Assembly: GCA_034521715.1 (NCBI GenBank)
Contig: JAXHLY010000001.1
Coordinates: forward strand, 124,001-188,000
From: Methylohalomonas sp034521715
GTDB lineage: Bacteria > Pseudomonadota > Gammaproteobacteria > Methylohalomonadales > Methylohalomonadaceae
Direction: 5' to 3'
DNA length: 64,000 nt
Position 1 is the stretch's first letter. Each line of letters begins with the position of its first letter. Both the position numbers and the translations under genes were made by a program. The notes beneath the pieces are model-generated. The model was not told the origin of the DNA. It saw only the letters and a list, made by a program, of their open reading frames with translations, and did not search any database. Below are positions 46,682 through 56,184 of this stretch, one piece after another.

Positions 46682-47514
46682 TGATATCGAGCAAAAAAAC
46701 GATACAGCTGCACGGCTTCAACAACCTGACGAAGTCGCTGAGCTTCAATATCTATGATGTCGCCTATGCGCAGACCAAGGATCAGCTCGATGAATACATG
46801 GACTATATCGACGAGGCCTATAACGCCGAGCGTCTGACGAACATCCTCAAGGACGTTGCCAATATCATCGGCGCCAACATTCTCAATATCGCACAGACCG
46901 ATTACGATCCCCTGGGGGCCAGCGTCACGATCCTGATCTCCGAAGAAATGCCGGCCCTGGAAGGCGTTACCAATGCCGAATCACCGGGACCGAACCCGGA
47001 GGCCGTGGTTGCGCACTTGGACAAGAGCCATCTTACGGTGCACACCTATCCTGAGAACGATCCGCGCCTTGGCATCAGCACCTTTCGTGCCGATATCGAT
47101 ATCAGCACCTGCGGCAAGATCTCGCCGCTGAAAGCGCTGAACTTCCTCATTCACAGTTTCGAATCCGATATCGTCATCATGGATTACCGCATCCGCGGCT
47201 TTACTCGTGATACCACCGGCAAGAAACACTACATCGATCACGAGATCAGCTCGATCCAGAACTTCCTGGAGAGCGAAACCAAGCAACGCTTCCAGTGCGT
47301 CGACGTGAATATCTACGAGGAAAAGCTTTTCCACACCAAGATGATGCTGAAGACATTCGAACTGGACGACTACCTGTTCGGTATCGATGCCGATTCACTC
47401 AACCTGAACGAGCGCCTGAACATCGAGGCCCGGCTCAAGCATGAAATGCAGGAAATCTTTTACGGCCGTAATATTGAGGATGCGGTCCTCGCGCCGACAC
47501 TGGATCAGCAATAA
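46681..47514 (+). CDS. speD: S-adenosylmethionine decarboxylase SpeD (proenzyme)
   Basis: 277 residues, intact, the long E. coli type. It supplies aminopropyl groups for spermidine. The self-cleavage site giving the pyruvoyl group is in AHLDKSHLTVHTYPE (Lys-Ser). Also LHGFNNLTKSLSFNIYDV, DYDPLGASVTILISEE and EMQEIFYGRNIED. The start ATG 46681 overlaps the VOC stop; its ribosome site (AGGGG) is far, so the start may be affected by an indel in the A-run at 46692-46698. No speE is adjacent. Confidence 0.95.
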   Translation: MISSKKTIQLHGFNNLTKSLSFNIYDVAYAQTKDQLDEYMDYIDEAYNAERLTNILKDVANIIGANILNIAQTDYDPLGASVTILISEEMPALEGVTNAESPGPNPEAVVAHLDKSHLTVHTYPENDPRLGISTFRADIDISTCGKISPLKALNFLIHSFESDIVIMDYRIRGFTRDTTGKKHYIDHEISSIQNFLESETKQRFQCVDVNIYEEKLFHTKMMLKTFELDDYLFGIDADSLNLNERLNIEARLKHEMQEIFYGRNIEDAVLAPTLDQQ

Positions 47515-47635
47515 CACAGTATCGGCTTGAACCTGCAGCGATTTGACCGCCGGGACAGGCGCCGTCATAATCATTCACCCATAAATCAGAGTCCGTCCTG
47601 GTCAACCCCGCCCCGGCCGGCTGCAATGTAATGTC

Positions 47636-48472
47636 ATGCCACAAGCTCAAACCGCTGCAAACCCGGTCGGTACGGTGGAACGTTTCTGTCCGTTATGCAG
47701 TGCCGATAACAAATCCCTGCCCGTCAGCCGCTACTCGGCGCCCGACTGGCGTCTGAAATCCTGCCCGCAGTGCGGTTTCGTCTACATAGAGAATGCACCG
47801 CTTTATGATGCACTGGCCGCGGACATGGCCTGGGAAAAACGCGCCGCAGGGGAAGAACAGCGGCGCAGCCGCGAGTGGAGCAGTCTTTACAAGCTCAGTA
47901 AAAAATCACGCTGGCGCCTGCATATACTTCCGCGCAAGAAGTTTGCCGAACTGCTGGCGAGGCACGCGGCACCCGGCAACGTTATTGATCTCGGCTGCGG
48001 CTATGGCGATACCACGATGGCGGGCGACGGGAATTTTGTCCCGCACGGGATCGAGGTGTCGACGGAAATGTGCCGGCATGCCGATGGACTGTTCCGGCAA
48101 TATGGCGGTCATGCCGTACATGCACCGTGTCTGGAGGGGCTGAAACAGTTTCCGGATCAGTATTTCACCGCCGCCACGCTGCGCTCGTACCTGGAGCATG
48201 AACTGGAACCCGCGGCGGTTTTGCGCGAAACCCGGCGTATCCTCAAGCCCGGCGGCGTGGCGATCGTCAAGGTACCGAATTACGGCTCGGTAAACCGGCG
48301 GTTGCGCGGTCATGAATGGTGCGGTTTCCGTTTCCCGGATCATCTCAATTATTTCACGCCGGGCACACTCCGTGAAATGGGCGAGGCCGCGGGCTTTCGC
48401 GTCACATTCGGTCTGACATGGAAACTGCCAACCAGCGACAACATGTACGCCCTGATGACGCGCCCAGAATAA
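47636..48472 (+). CDS. Class I SAM methyltransferase with N-terminal zinc ribbon
   Basis: 278 residues. A Cys4 motif (CPLC...CPQCGFVYIEN) precedes a methyltransferase domain with motif I VIDLGCGYGDTT, acidic IEVSTEMCRHADG, and KPGGVAIVKVPNYGSVNRR, typical of sugar or lipid (type 11/12) methyltransferases. Substrate unknown; homologues are often in surface polysaccharide loci. A 15-base tandem repeat GCCCGGAATAATTAG duplicates its stop region. Confidence 0.78.
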   Translation: MPQAQTAANPVGTVERFCPLCSADNKSLPVSRYSAPDWRLKSCPQCGFVYIENAPLYDALAADMAWEKRAAGEEQRRSREWSSLYKLSKKSRWRLHILPRKKFAELLARHAAPGNVIDLGCGYGDTTMAGDGNFVPHGIEVSTEMCRHADGLFRQYGGHAVHAPCLEGLKQFPDQYFTAATLRSYLEHELEPAAVLRETRRILKPGGVAIVKVPNYGSVNRRLRGHEWCGFRFPDHLNYFTPGTLREMGEAAGFRVTFGLTWKLPTSDNMYALMTRPE

Positions 48473-48486
48473 TTAGCCCGGAATAA

Positions 48487-49353
48487 TTAGCGATTATCCG
48501 CACAGCCCGGGGCATCCTGCCAGAAGCTGAAATCACACACGCGCCGGGGCCAGATGTCCGCCCAGTCGTCGTGGCCGGCATTATCGATCACCAGGAATTC
48601 AACCGGTGCAGTTGCTGGCAGCCTGCGAACAAACGCCGCCACCAGGGCGGGCGGCACGGTCTCATCATCGGCGCCGGCGAGATGCAGTTGCGGCAAACCG
48701 GCGAGCTTCTCCGGTGCGTCGGCGGGATTCAGTGAACCGCTTAGCGGCGTATCTTCATGCCAGGCCGTCCATGCCGCATGGTCCAGGTTGGCGGCGACGG
48801 TTACCAGCCAGTCGATATCACTGCGCCGCTGTGCCAGCAGTGCCGCGATGACACCGCCGCCGGAATAACCCACCAGCCCTGTTCTGCCGGTACCGCCGCG
48901 CCGCTGCAGTTCACTGATTGCCTTGTCCATGGCGTCTATCGCTTCCGCTGCATAGCGGTGCGTTGTCCACCAGCGCGGCTCGCAGGAAGACGGCAAGGGC
49001 TCAAGGAACTGGCATGGCCGGGCGACATAGGCGACCGCAGCCGACGGGTCCGCCAGCGCCATTCGCAGGGCGGTTGCCTCGCGCGGGGTGGGATTGGCGG
49101 AAACACGGCGGCGGCTGATGAATGCGCGGCCGTCGCCCTCGATATAGACAACCAGAGTTTCCGCGCCGCTGTCCAGACCGCGATGGTAAGTCATCATGTC
49201 AAAGCGGCCTGTGTTGATACGTGACTCGACAAAACCGTGACTGTCGGACTGCTCGCGGACCGTGGCAAGCGACTGCGCCGGGCCCTGACAGCCGGCCAGC
49301 AGGCCGGCTGTCAGCAGTAACAGGAAATCGACGAGAGATGATCGCGGCTGGAT
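48487..49353 (-). CDS. Lipoprotein alpha/beta-hydrolase, start codon unclear
   Basis: About 288 residues. A lipoprotein signal (FLLLLTAGLLAGCQG), nucleophile elbow GLVGYSGGGVIA, and C-terminal His in FLVIDNAGHDDWADIWP make a serine hydrolase. There is no ATG, GTG or TTG near the signal peptide; the frame remains open far into the autotransporter gene. The start given (49353, ATC) is a placeholder at IQPRSSL. An indel or base change has probably removed the start. Confidence 0.7.
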   Translation of the reverse strand: MQPRSSLVDFLLLLTAGLLAGCQGPAQSLATVREQSDSHGFVESRINTGRFDMMTYHRGLDSGAETLVVYIEGDGRAFISRRRVSANPTPREATALRMALADPSAAVAYVARPCQFLEPLPSSCEPRWWTTHRYAAEAIDAMDKAISELQRRGGTGRTGLVGYSGGGVIAALLAQRRSDIDWLVTVAANLDHAAWTAWHEDTPLSGSLNPADAPEKLAGLPQLHLAGADDETVPPALVAAFVRRLPATAPVEFLVIDNAGHDDWADIWPRRVCDFSFWQDAPGCADNR

Positions 49354-49354
49354 C

Positions 49355-50602
49355 TCAGAACTGCAGGCGACCCATGATATTGATGGTCTGGCTGTCGAAA
49401 TGCTCGCGATCGAGGATGCGGCTCCATTCCAGGGTCGCCGAGAAGCCGTTGTCGCCGAAATAGCGCAGGCCGGCCGACACCCGGAAATGATCATCGTCGC
49501 CGCTGCGCTGCGCCTGGTTGGGGTTCAGTGCCGCGCTGTCGCCCTGCTCGAAATCATACTCGTAGTACACACTGGCGAACGGTTCCACCTCGTGCACCGA
49601 GTAGGCGGCCTCGCCGCCGATGTTGAACTGGCCGAATTCGATATTGCGTTCGGCTACCGCCTGCGCCGTGGTGCCGCCGGTCTCGGTAAAGGCGTCCTGG
49701 TCCTCCTCGCTGTAAATCACGCCGGCACGGCCGGTCAGAAACCAGTTACCGTAACTGTGGTAGGCATTCAGATTACTCATGACGAACCAGCGCGACGAAT
49801 CGGTGTTACCCGTGACGCGCGCACCGCCGGGCTCGATGCGGAACTGGTCGATAGACAGATCCGAGTAGCCGAAGGCCGCATCGATGCTGACGCTGTCGGT
49901 CAACAGGTAGGCGGCATAGGGAGCGATGGAAAAGCCATCGACTTCCATACGGCCGAGATTGAAAGTGGTATCGACGTCATTGTTCTCGTAGGCGCCGCTG
50001 ATGCCGAATATCAGCCGATCGGAATAGGAATAATCCATCCCGAACAGGGCATTGTCCTGGTCGGCGTCATAGAGGGTGGAAGGCAGGTCATTGTCGGCCC
50101 AGGTGTGGCCGTAACTGATCCAGGGCGACCAGCCGCCCCAGTCGGGCATGCCGTCACCGGCGGCGCGGCCGTACTGACCGCCATCGCCACGGCCGGCGAT
50201 ACCGCCGCGGCCGCCGAAAAAGTTGCCGAGTATGCGGTTCTGCAGGGCATTGCCGAAGCGGTTGAAATACTCGGTCAACAACAGGCGGGTGATCTCCTCG
50301 CCGATTACTGTATTGCCGGCACTGAGCTGGGAACAGAGACCGTCTTCATTCAGAGTTCAGGGTCATCGACGGATCGGCCTGGTAGACACCTGTCACTGGT
50401 GACCACTAGCTCGCCGTTGTATGTCGGATCGCACCTGCGAAAAGATCGCCTTCACCCAGACAGCCATCCGGAAATCCCTCGTCGACAGGCTCAAGCGGTG
50501 GCGGTTGTTGCAGGCCAGCCATGAGCGGACATCGCATAAGCGGCGCCGACCAGCATGATGCAAAAACCCGAACAATGGCCTGAATGTGCTGCCCCGCAAC
50601 AT
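49355..50602 (-). CDS. Autotransporter beta-barrel protein, damaged at the N-terminus
   Basis: The last 309 residues (50281 to 49355) form an autotransporter barrel ending in aromatic Phe (IMGRLQF), with repeated amphipathic strands such as SIDAAFGYSDLSIDQF and NWFLTGRAGVIYSEED. Upstream in other frames are a probable signal (IMLVGAAYAMSA) from about 50602, then PPLEPVDEGFPDGCLGEGDL, CDPTYNGELVVTSD and DGLCSQLSAGNTVIGEEITR, requiring at least three frame changes. No classical passenger repeat is present. It is divergent from a FecR-type gene, a common pairing. Confidence 0.7.
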
Positions 50603-50794
50603 GAAACACTCCCGCATAACCACCCCCGGCGTGAAATCCGTGTGATCCCGTTCCGAACTCCGCTGTATCTGACGGGTCCATTGTATTCTAGAATAACAGT
50701 TTAATCACGGTTTTGACAGGCGGCAAATCGCGACCGGGCGTTTTTGTTATATTTTCAGCCACCGGACAAGAATTCAACAACAGGATGGAATGCT

Positions 50795-51483
50795 ATGCAA
50801 GCGAATCGTGTTTTATTGGCACCATGCCTGATCGCGGCAATGCTGCTGGCCGGCATGACCCAGGCCCTGGCCGCGGTCGGTGAAGTCTCCGAGCTGGCCG
50901 GTGATGTCTCGGCCCAGCGCGGCGATGAGCCCGTACGCAGCCTGACAGCGGGTGATCCCGTCTACGAAAATGACACCGTGACCACTGCAAAGGATGCCAA
51001 GGTCGAGATCCGCTTCCGCGACGACACGGTCTTCAGCCTGGGCCCGGAGTCCAGTTTCGCCGGTGGAGTGCTTACGACTACGCACCAGAGGCCGAGGAAC
51101 CCGGCTTCACCGCCAAGGTCCTCAAGGGGACCTTCCGCTTCGTCACCGGCCTTGTCGCGCGCGACAAACCGGATTCCTTCAAGGTCAATACGGCGGTGGC
51201 CACCATCGGTATCCGCGGCACCCATGTCGTCGGCGAGGCCGGCGCGACCTCGGCGACCGTTATCCTGATGGCGGAAGAAGACGGCAGTGTCGGCGCCATC
51301 AATGTCTCCAACGAATACGGCGCCGTTGACATCGACCAGCCCGGCTATGGCACCGAGGTCCCGGACGAATTCAGCCCGCCGTCACCGCCGCGGCGCATGC
51401 GCATGAATACTATCGAGAACATCACGCGTTCGCTGCAGAGCATCCAGCGCATGAACGTGCCGCGCCCGCGGCCCATGCAGTGA
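50795..51483 (+). CDS. FecR-domain periplasmic protein (one frame break)
   Basis: About 229 residues. Signal peptide LLAPCLIAAMLLAGMTQALA, then VGEVSELAGDVSAQRGDEPV and the FecR-domain motif VEIRFRDDTVFSLGPESS; after a break near 51063 the core continues GTFRFVTGLVARDKPDSFKV and TAVATIGIRGTH. This is the secreted FecR-like type often near autotransporters, not the sigma-regulator FecR, since no cytoplasmic domain is present. ATG 50795 has AGGATGGA upstream. Confidence 0.82.
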
Positions 51484-51499
51484 TCTGACACACGGCCAC

Positions 51500-51519
51500 G
51501 GTCCCGCCAGAGCGGGACC
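51500..51519 (+). terminator. Hairpin after the FecR-domain gene
   Basis: GGTCCCGC-CAGA-GCGGGACC, a perfect 8-bp stem 16 bases past the stop. The following tract (GGCCCGTCTTGT) is only moderately T-rich, so strength is uncertain. Confidence 0.6.
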
Positions 51520-51603
51520 GGCCCGTCTTGTCAAACGTATTTATTCCCGTCCGGCGATGGACTGACTACACTGACAGGCCATTATTTCCCTCGGCCTTTT
51601 CCC

Positions 51604-52104
51604 ATGTCATTCACGCGGCGCGCATTCATCAAACTCCTTTCCCTGGGATTGCTGCTGAGGTATCCGTCGGCGGTATTCGCAGGACCCGGTCTCCAGGACC
51701 ACGAAAAAACCCTGGCGGCTTTCCTGGACACGCTGATGCCCGCCGATGAAACACCGGCGGCCTCGGAACTGCGCATCGATCAGACCCTGCTGCAAAAGAG
51801 CGACGGCGACGAACGCTATCGGCGCCTGCTGCGCAACGGCTGTCTCTGGCTTGAGCGCACGGCGCGCCGGAAATACCAGAGCGATTTCACCGCCCTGACC
51901 GGGCGCCAGCGTGTCCGCATCGTGGAATTGATGGAACAGGCCCGGCCACGCACGATTGCCCGCGTTTTCTTTCACCGCGTCCGCACCGATCTGTTCGAAC
52001 ACTACTACAGTCATCCTGAAAGCTGGAAAGGACTGGATATTGATCGGCCGCCGCAACCCAAGGGCTATCCCGATTACGATCAACCGCCGGCAGCGCATTC
52101 ATGA
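51604..52104 (+). CDS. Gluconate 2-dehydrogenase subunit 3-type small subunit
   Basis: 166 residues. A Tat-type signal (MSFTRRAFIKLLSLGLLL) and a helical body (HEKTLAAFLDTLMPADETP, MEQARPRTIARVFFHRVRTD) of the gluconate-dehydrogenase subunit 3 family. In FAD-glucose dehydrogenases this gamma subunit carries the catalytic subunit across the membrane by the Tat pathway. It overlaps the GMC oxidoreductase by four bases (ATGA), supporting that pair. Confidence 0.85.
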   Translation: MSFTRRAFIKLLSLGLLLRYPSAVFAGPGLQDHEKTLAAFLDTLMPADETPAASELRIDQTLLQKSDGDERYRRLLRNGCLWLERTARRKYQSDFTALTGRQRVRIVELMEQARPRTIARVFFHRVRTDLFEHYYSHPESWKGLDIDRPPQPKGYPDYDQPPAAHS

Positions 52105-53780
52105 ACACCGATGACTACGATGTCATCATCATCGGTTCCGGGGCCGGCGGCGGCGCCTGCCTGTGGGCATTAACGCAAAAGAACATCAGGGTGTTAATGC
52201 TGGAAGCGGGGCCCGCCTACGATTACGAACGGGATTACCGCCTGCATCGGCCCGACTGGGAAATCACCCAATTCCCGGACAAGATGCCGGCGCGGCAGCG
52301 CCAGACCTATGCCCGCTTCCAGACACTCGAGGACAAGTGGTCAGGCCTGCGATCCTGGGGCGTGCAGCGCGGCCGGTTTCATACGAAAGTTCGTCGCCAG
52401 CCTTTCGCCTATCACCACGTCGTCGGGCTGGGCGGCTCGACCCTGCATTACAGCGGCGAGGCGCACCGGCTGAATCCGGCGGCCATGCAGATGCGCACCC
52501 GCTTTGATGTCGCCGCGGACTGGCCGGTCAGCTACGAGGAACTCGAGCCGTATTACCAGCAGGCGGAACAACTGACCGGCGTGGCCGGCCCGGATGACGA
52601 GACGGGACGCTGGCGCAGCCAGCCCTACCCGCTGCCGCGCACATGCGCTGAACTACTCGAGCCGGAAAGTGCAAGGCCGGCTGCAAGCGGCTGGGACTCA
52701 ACTTCGTTCCCAATACCCTGGCCATCCTGTCGCGGCCCTACGCTGACAGACCGGGCTGCAATTACTGCAACAACTGCGGTCGCGGCTGCCCGCGCGCCGA
52801 CAAGGGCAGCGTCGATGTCACGTTCATCCACCAGGCGCTACGCACCGGCAATTGCACCATCCGCACCCGGGCCAGCGTGCTGGCCATCGAAACCTCGGAT
52901 AATGATCGCGTCGGCGCCGTACTTTACCGGGATGTAGACAATAACGAAGTCAGGGTCCGCGCCCGCGCGATCGTGGTGGCCTGCGGTGCCGTGGAAACAC
53001 CCCGCCTGCTGCTGAATTCAGCAGACAGGCATGCGCAAAACGGACTGGCCAATGAATCCGGCCAGGTCGGCAGAAACTTCATGGAAACGATCTTCTGGCG
53101 CAGCAGCGCCCTGCACCCTGAACCGCTGGGCAGTCACCGCGGCATTCCCGCCGACGGCATCTGCTGGGATTACAACAAGCCCGATGCCATTGATGATGTG
53201 ATTGGCGGCTGCCGGTTCAATACCTCGACAGGCGAGGTCGGCCTGGTCGGCCCGATCAATTATGCCAGGCGCATCGTGGGCGGCTGGGGCCGGCAGCACA
53301 AACAGCGTATGCGCGAGATGTTCGGTCGGGTCATTGCCGTCGGCGCGGTGGGCGAGAGCCTGCCCAATGCGGATTCCCGTATCGATCTGGATCCGGAGGC
53401 AAGGGATGAGCACGGGATATCCAGGGCGAGAATACACAGCCACCTGGATGACATGGCGCTCCGGCGCCTGTCGTTCATGTGGCGGCAAATGCCGGGAAAT
53501 CCTCGAGGCCAGTGGTGCTGATCGGCTCATGGAGGAATACGGTTCGTATGATTACTTCAGTTCGACCCATGTGTTCGGCACCTGCCGCATGGGCAATGAT
53601 GCCGATGATTCCGTGGTCGATACCTACGGCCGCAGCCATCGCTGGAAGAACCTGTTTATCGCCGACGCCAGCGTGTTTCCCAGTTCCGGCGGCGGCGAGG
53701 CGCCGTCGCTGACCATCGAGGCACTGGCCATTCGCACCGCCGACCGGATCGTCAGCCTGGCAAAGAACAAGGCACTGTAG
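52101..53780 (+). CDS. GMC-family FAD oxidoreductase with cysteine cluster (three frame breaks)
   Basis: About 559 residues. FAD-binding Rossmann motif DVIIIGSGAGGGACLWAL, GLGGSTLHYSGEAHR, then breaks near 52640 and 52673, a Cys-rich CNYCNNCGRGCP resembling the [3Fe-4S] site of FAD-glucose dehydrogenase, AIVVACGAVETPRLLLNSA, a break near 53487, and the C-terminal STHVFGTCRMGNDADDSVVD with active-site region. Probably a periplasmic sugar or alcohol dehydrogenase exported with the small subunit; a cytochrome subunit is not seen. Confidence 0.85.
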
Positions 53781-53822
53781 ACCTGCGTATCATCCTGAAG
53801 ATCATTGATAGTAACTACCACC

Positions 53823-53850
53823 ATTCACTATCAACGATTCACTATTAAGG
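53823..53850. repeat. Heptamer array ATTCACT class
   Basis: ATTCACT, ATCAACG, ATTCACT, ATTAAGG in 7-base register after the GMC gene. The last unit runs into the TTAA end of a MITE fragment. Confidence 0.6.
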
Positions 53851-53911
53851 AAGGTCGGAACTACCACCCTGTGTCATTCCTATGTCATTTCGACCGATGG
53901 GAGAAAACCTA
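53845..53911. repeat. TTAA MITE fragment
   Basis: TTAAGGAAGGTCGGAACTAC then TGTCATTTCGACCGATGGGA, a diverged left end with the inner arm. No right end is visible. Confidence 0.65.
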
Positions 53912-54328
53912 GCTGATTGAGCGCAATAACCATCGGCACAAAGATGGCTTGCTTAAATCGGAATGAACAGCGAGTTAACGCATGCAGCGAATTCATTCGC
54001 GACCTGTCGTTCGCCGACTGAAGTCGGCTCCTACAAAGGTGATTGTTGATGTTTCCAATCCGTGCGCGCAGCTGCTGGCCAGAGCGCCAGCTTGGTGACG
54101 CGGAGGCAGATGGCTGTATGAACTGATTACTAGCACAGCAAAGCTGCGCTCTCACCGTCTTCGCGGATATGAAGATCGGCTCCTGGCCGATGCTCCGTAC
54201 GAGTCGAATTCGGCTGACATGCCGCTAATCCGGCTATCCATTCAGTGATGGACTTGCTGCAGGAGCGCCCGCCCTCGGTGCGCGAACGTCGCGTCGCGAC
54301 GACGGCTGTCCAGAACTTCCTTAACTGT
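53912..54328. other. Gene-free spacer with REP fragments
   Basis: About 420 bases after the MITE fragment. Half REP hairpins are seen at 54008-54036 (GCCGACTGAAGTCGGCTCCTAC), 54125-54157 (CAGCAAAGCTGCGCTC) and 54256-54290 (GCAGGAGCGCCCGCCC). No gene recognised. Confidence 0.55.
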
Positions 54329-56008
54329 TTATTCACCTTCGCCCAGCTGTCACGCAGGGTCACGATGCGGTTGAATACCGGTCGTTCCGCAGTATGGTCG
54401 AAACGATCGGAACAGAAATAACCGAGTACGCTCGAACTGGTAACGCTTCTCCGGCACGGCCATTGCCAGACCTGGTTCCAGCATCGCGTTCCTGATAACA
54501 ATCCGGGCGTCCGGATTCAGGAATTCCTTCCAGTCGCGTTCCCTGTCGGCCTCGGGGTTCGGCACGGTGAACAGGCGGTCGTATAGACGGACTTCGGCTT
54601 GCACGGCGTGTTCGGCTGATACCCAGTGAATGGTGCCCTTGACCTTGCGGCCGTCGGGTGCGTTGCCGCCGCGCGTTTCGCGGATCGTAAGTACAGCGCA
54701 GTTCCACGACCTCGCCGCTGTCATCGCTGGATGACATCGGTGCAGGTGATGAAATAGGCGTAACGCAGCCGCACCTCGCGGCCCGGTGCCAGGCGGAAAA
54801 ATTTCTTCGGCGGGTCTTCCATAAAATCGTCGCGCTCGATATCAGATCTCGCGGCCGAACGGCAGCATGCGTTTGCCCTGTGAGGCGTCATTAGGGTGGT
54901 TGATGGCTTCCAGCTCCTCGGTCTGGCCTTCGGGATAGTTTTCGATCACCACCCTGAGCGGATTCAGCACCGCCATGGCGCGCGGTGCCGTGCGATCCAG
55001 GTCCTCGCGCACGCAGGTCTCGAGCAGCACCATATCGATGCGCGTGTCATTCTTGGTCACACCGATGCGTTCGCAGAAATCGCGGATGGCGGCCGGCGTG
55101 AAGCCGCGCCGGCGCATGCCGATGATGGTCGGCATGCGCGGGTCGTCCCAGCCCTCGACGTAACCTTCGGTTACCAGCTCGTTCAGTTTGCGTTTGCTGG
55201 TGATCGTGTAATCGAGATTCAGGCGCGCAAATTCGGTCTGTTCCGGCCGGCTCGGCACCGGCAGCTGCTCGATGAACCAGTTATATAGCGGCCGGTGATC
55301 CTCGAACTCGAGCGTGCATAATGAATGCGTAATGCCTTCCAGCGCATCCGACAGGCAGTGCGTGTAATCGTACATCGGATAGATGTGCCACTTGTCGCCG
55401 GTACGGTGATGCGCCTTGTGCTTGATGCGGTAAATGGTCGGATCACGCATGTTGATATTCGGTGAATCCATGTCGATTCTGGCGCGCAGCACGTGTTCGC
55501 CTTCGGCGAACTCGCCGTCACGCATGCGGCGGAACAGGTCGAGATTCTCCTCGACGGAACGGTTGCGGTAGGGGCTCTCGCGTCCCGGCTCGGTCAGTGT
55601 GCCGCGGTGTTCGCGAATCTGTTCCGGCGTCAGGCTGTCGACATAGGCCTTGCCGTGTTCGATCAAATATTCGGCATATTCATACAGCCTGTCGAAATAA
55701 TCGGAAGCGAAATAGAGCCTGTCTTCCCAGTCAAAGCCGAGCCAGTGGACATCGGCCTGGATTGAATCGGTGTATTCGACGCTTTCCCTGTCCGGGTTGG
55801 TGTCGTCGAAACGCAGATTGCACTTGCCGCCGTAATCGCGCGCGAGTCCGAAGTTGAGACAGATCGACTTGGCATGGCCGACGTGCAGATAGCCGTTCGG
55901 CTCCGGCGGGAAACGCGTGTGCACCCGCCCGTCGTGCTTGCCGCTGGCGATATCCCGCTCGATCATCTGGCGGATGAAATTGGCGGGTGCTTTGTTTGTG
56001 TCGTTCAT
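54329..56008 (-). CDS. glnS: Glutaminyl-tRNA synthetase (about five frame breaks)
   Basis: About 559 residues, close to E. coli GlnS. The catalytic half is intact: FPPEPNGYLHVGHAKSICLN (HIGH region), FDDTNPDRESVEY, and TSKRKLNEL in place of KMSKS. The anticodon-binding half is broken near 54838, 54735, 54682, 54425 and 54334, but its pieces are all present: RDDFMEDPPKKFFRLAPGRE, DGRKVKGTIHWVSAEHAV, VRLYDRLFTVPNPEAD and ERPVFNRIVTLRDSWAKV. The stop TAA at 54329 is inferred from homology (AKVE). The gene is essential, so the breaks are probably errors. Confidence 0.94.
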
Positions 56009-56016
56009 TCGTCGGC

Positions 56017-56051
56017 GTGATTAGTGACTGGTGAATAGTGATTGGTAATTA
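56017..56051. repeat. Heptamer array GTGATTA class
   Basis: Five units in register: GTGATTA, GTGACTG, GTGAATA, GTGATTG, GTAATTA. It starts eight bases upstream of the glnS ATG, on the complementary strand of the motif at 56150. Confidence 0.8.
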
Positions 56052-56149
56052 ACGAAACGCGGTATTTAAAAGCAAACAACAGAACTTGGCCAGCCCGAAT
56101 TATTCTACCGGGAAGTGCTATGGCATTACCCTCCGACATTTCTCTTTCG

Positions 56150-56184
56150 TTTCACGATTCACTTTTCACCATTCACTTTTCACG
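56150..56184. repeat. Heptamer array TTTCACG/ATTCACT class, overlapping a gene end
   Basis: TTTCACG, ATTCACT, TTTCACC, ATTCACT, TTTCACG: five exact 7-base units. The last two overlap the final codons and stop of the ubiI-like gene at 56173. Confidence 0.85.

Noticed and set aside
49400..50524. Long plus-strand open frame opposite the autotransporter
   Set aside because: The opposite strand has a recognised barrel with C-terminal Phe; the plus frame has no motif and no ribosome site.
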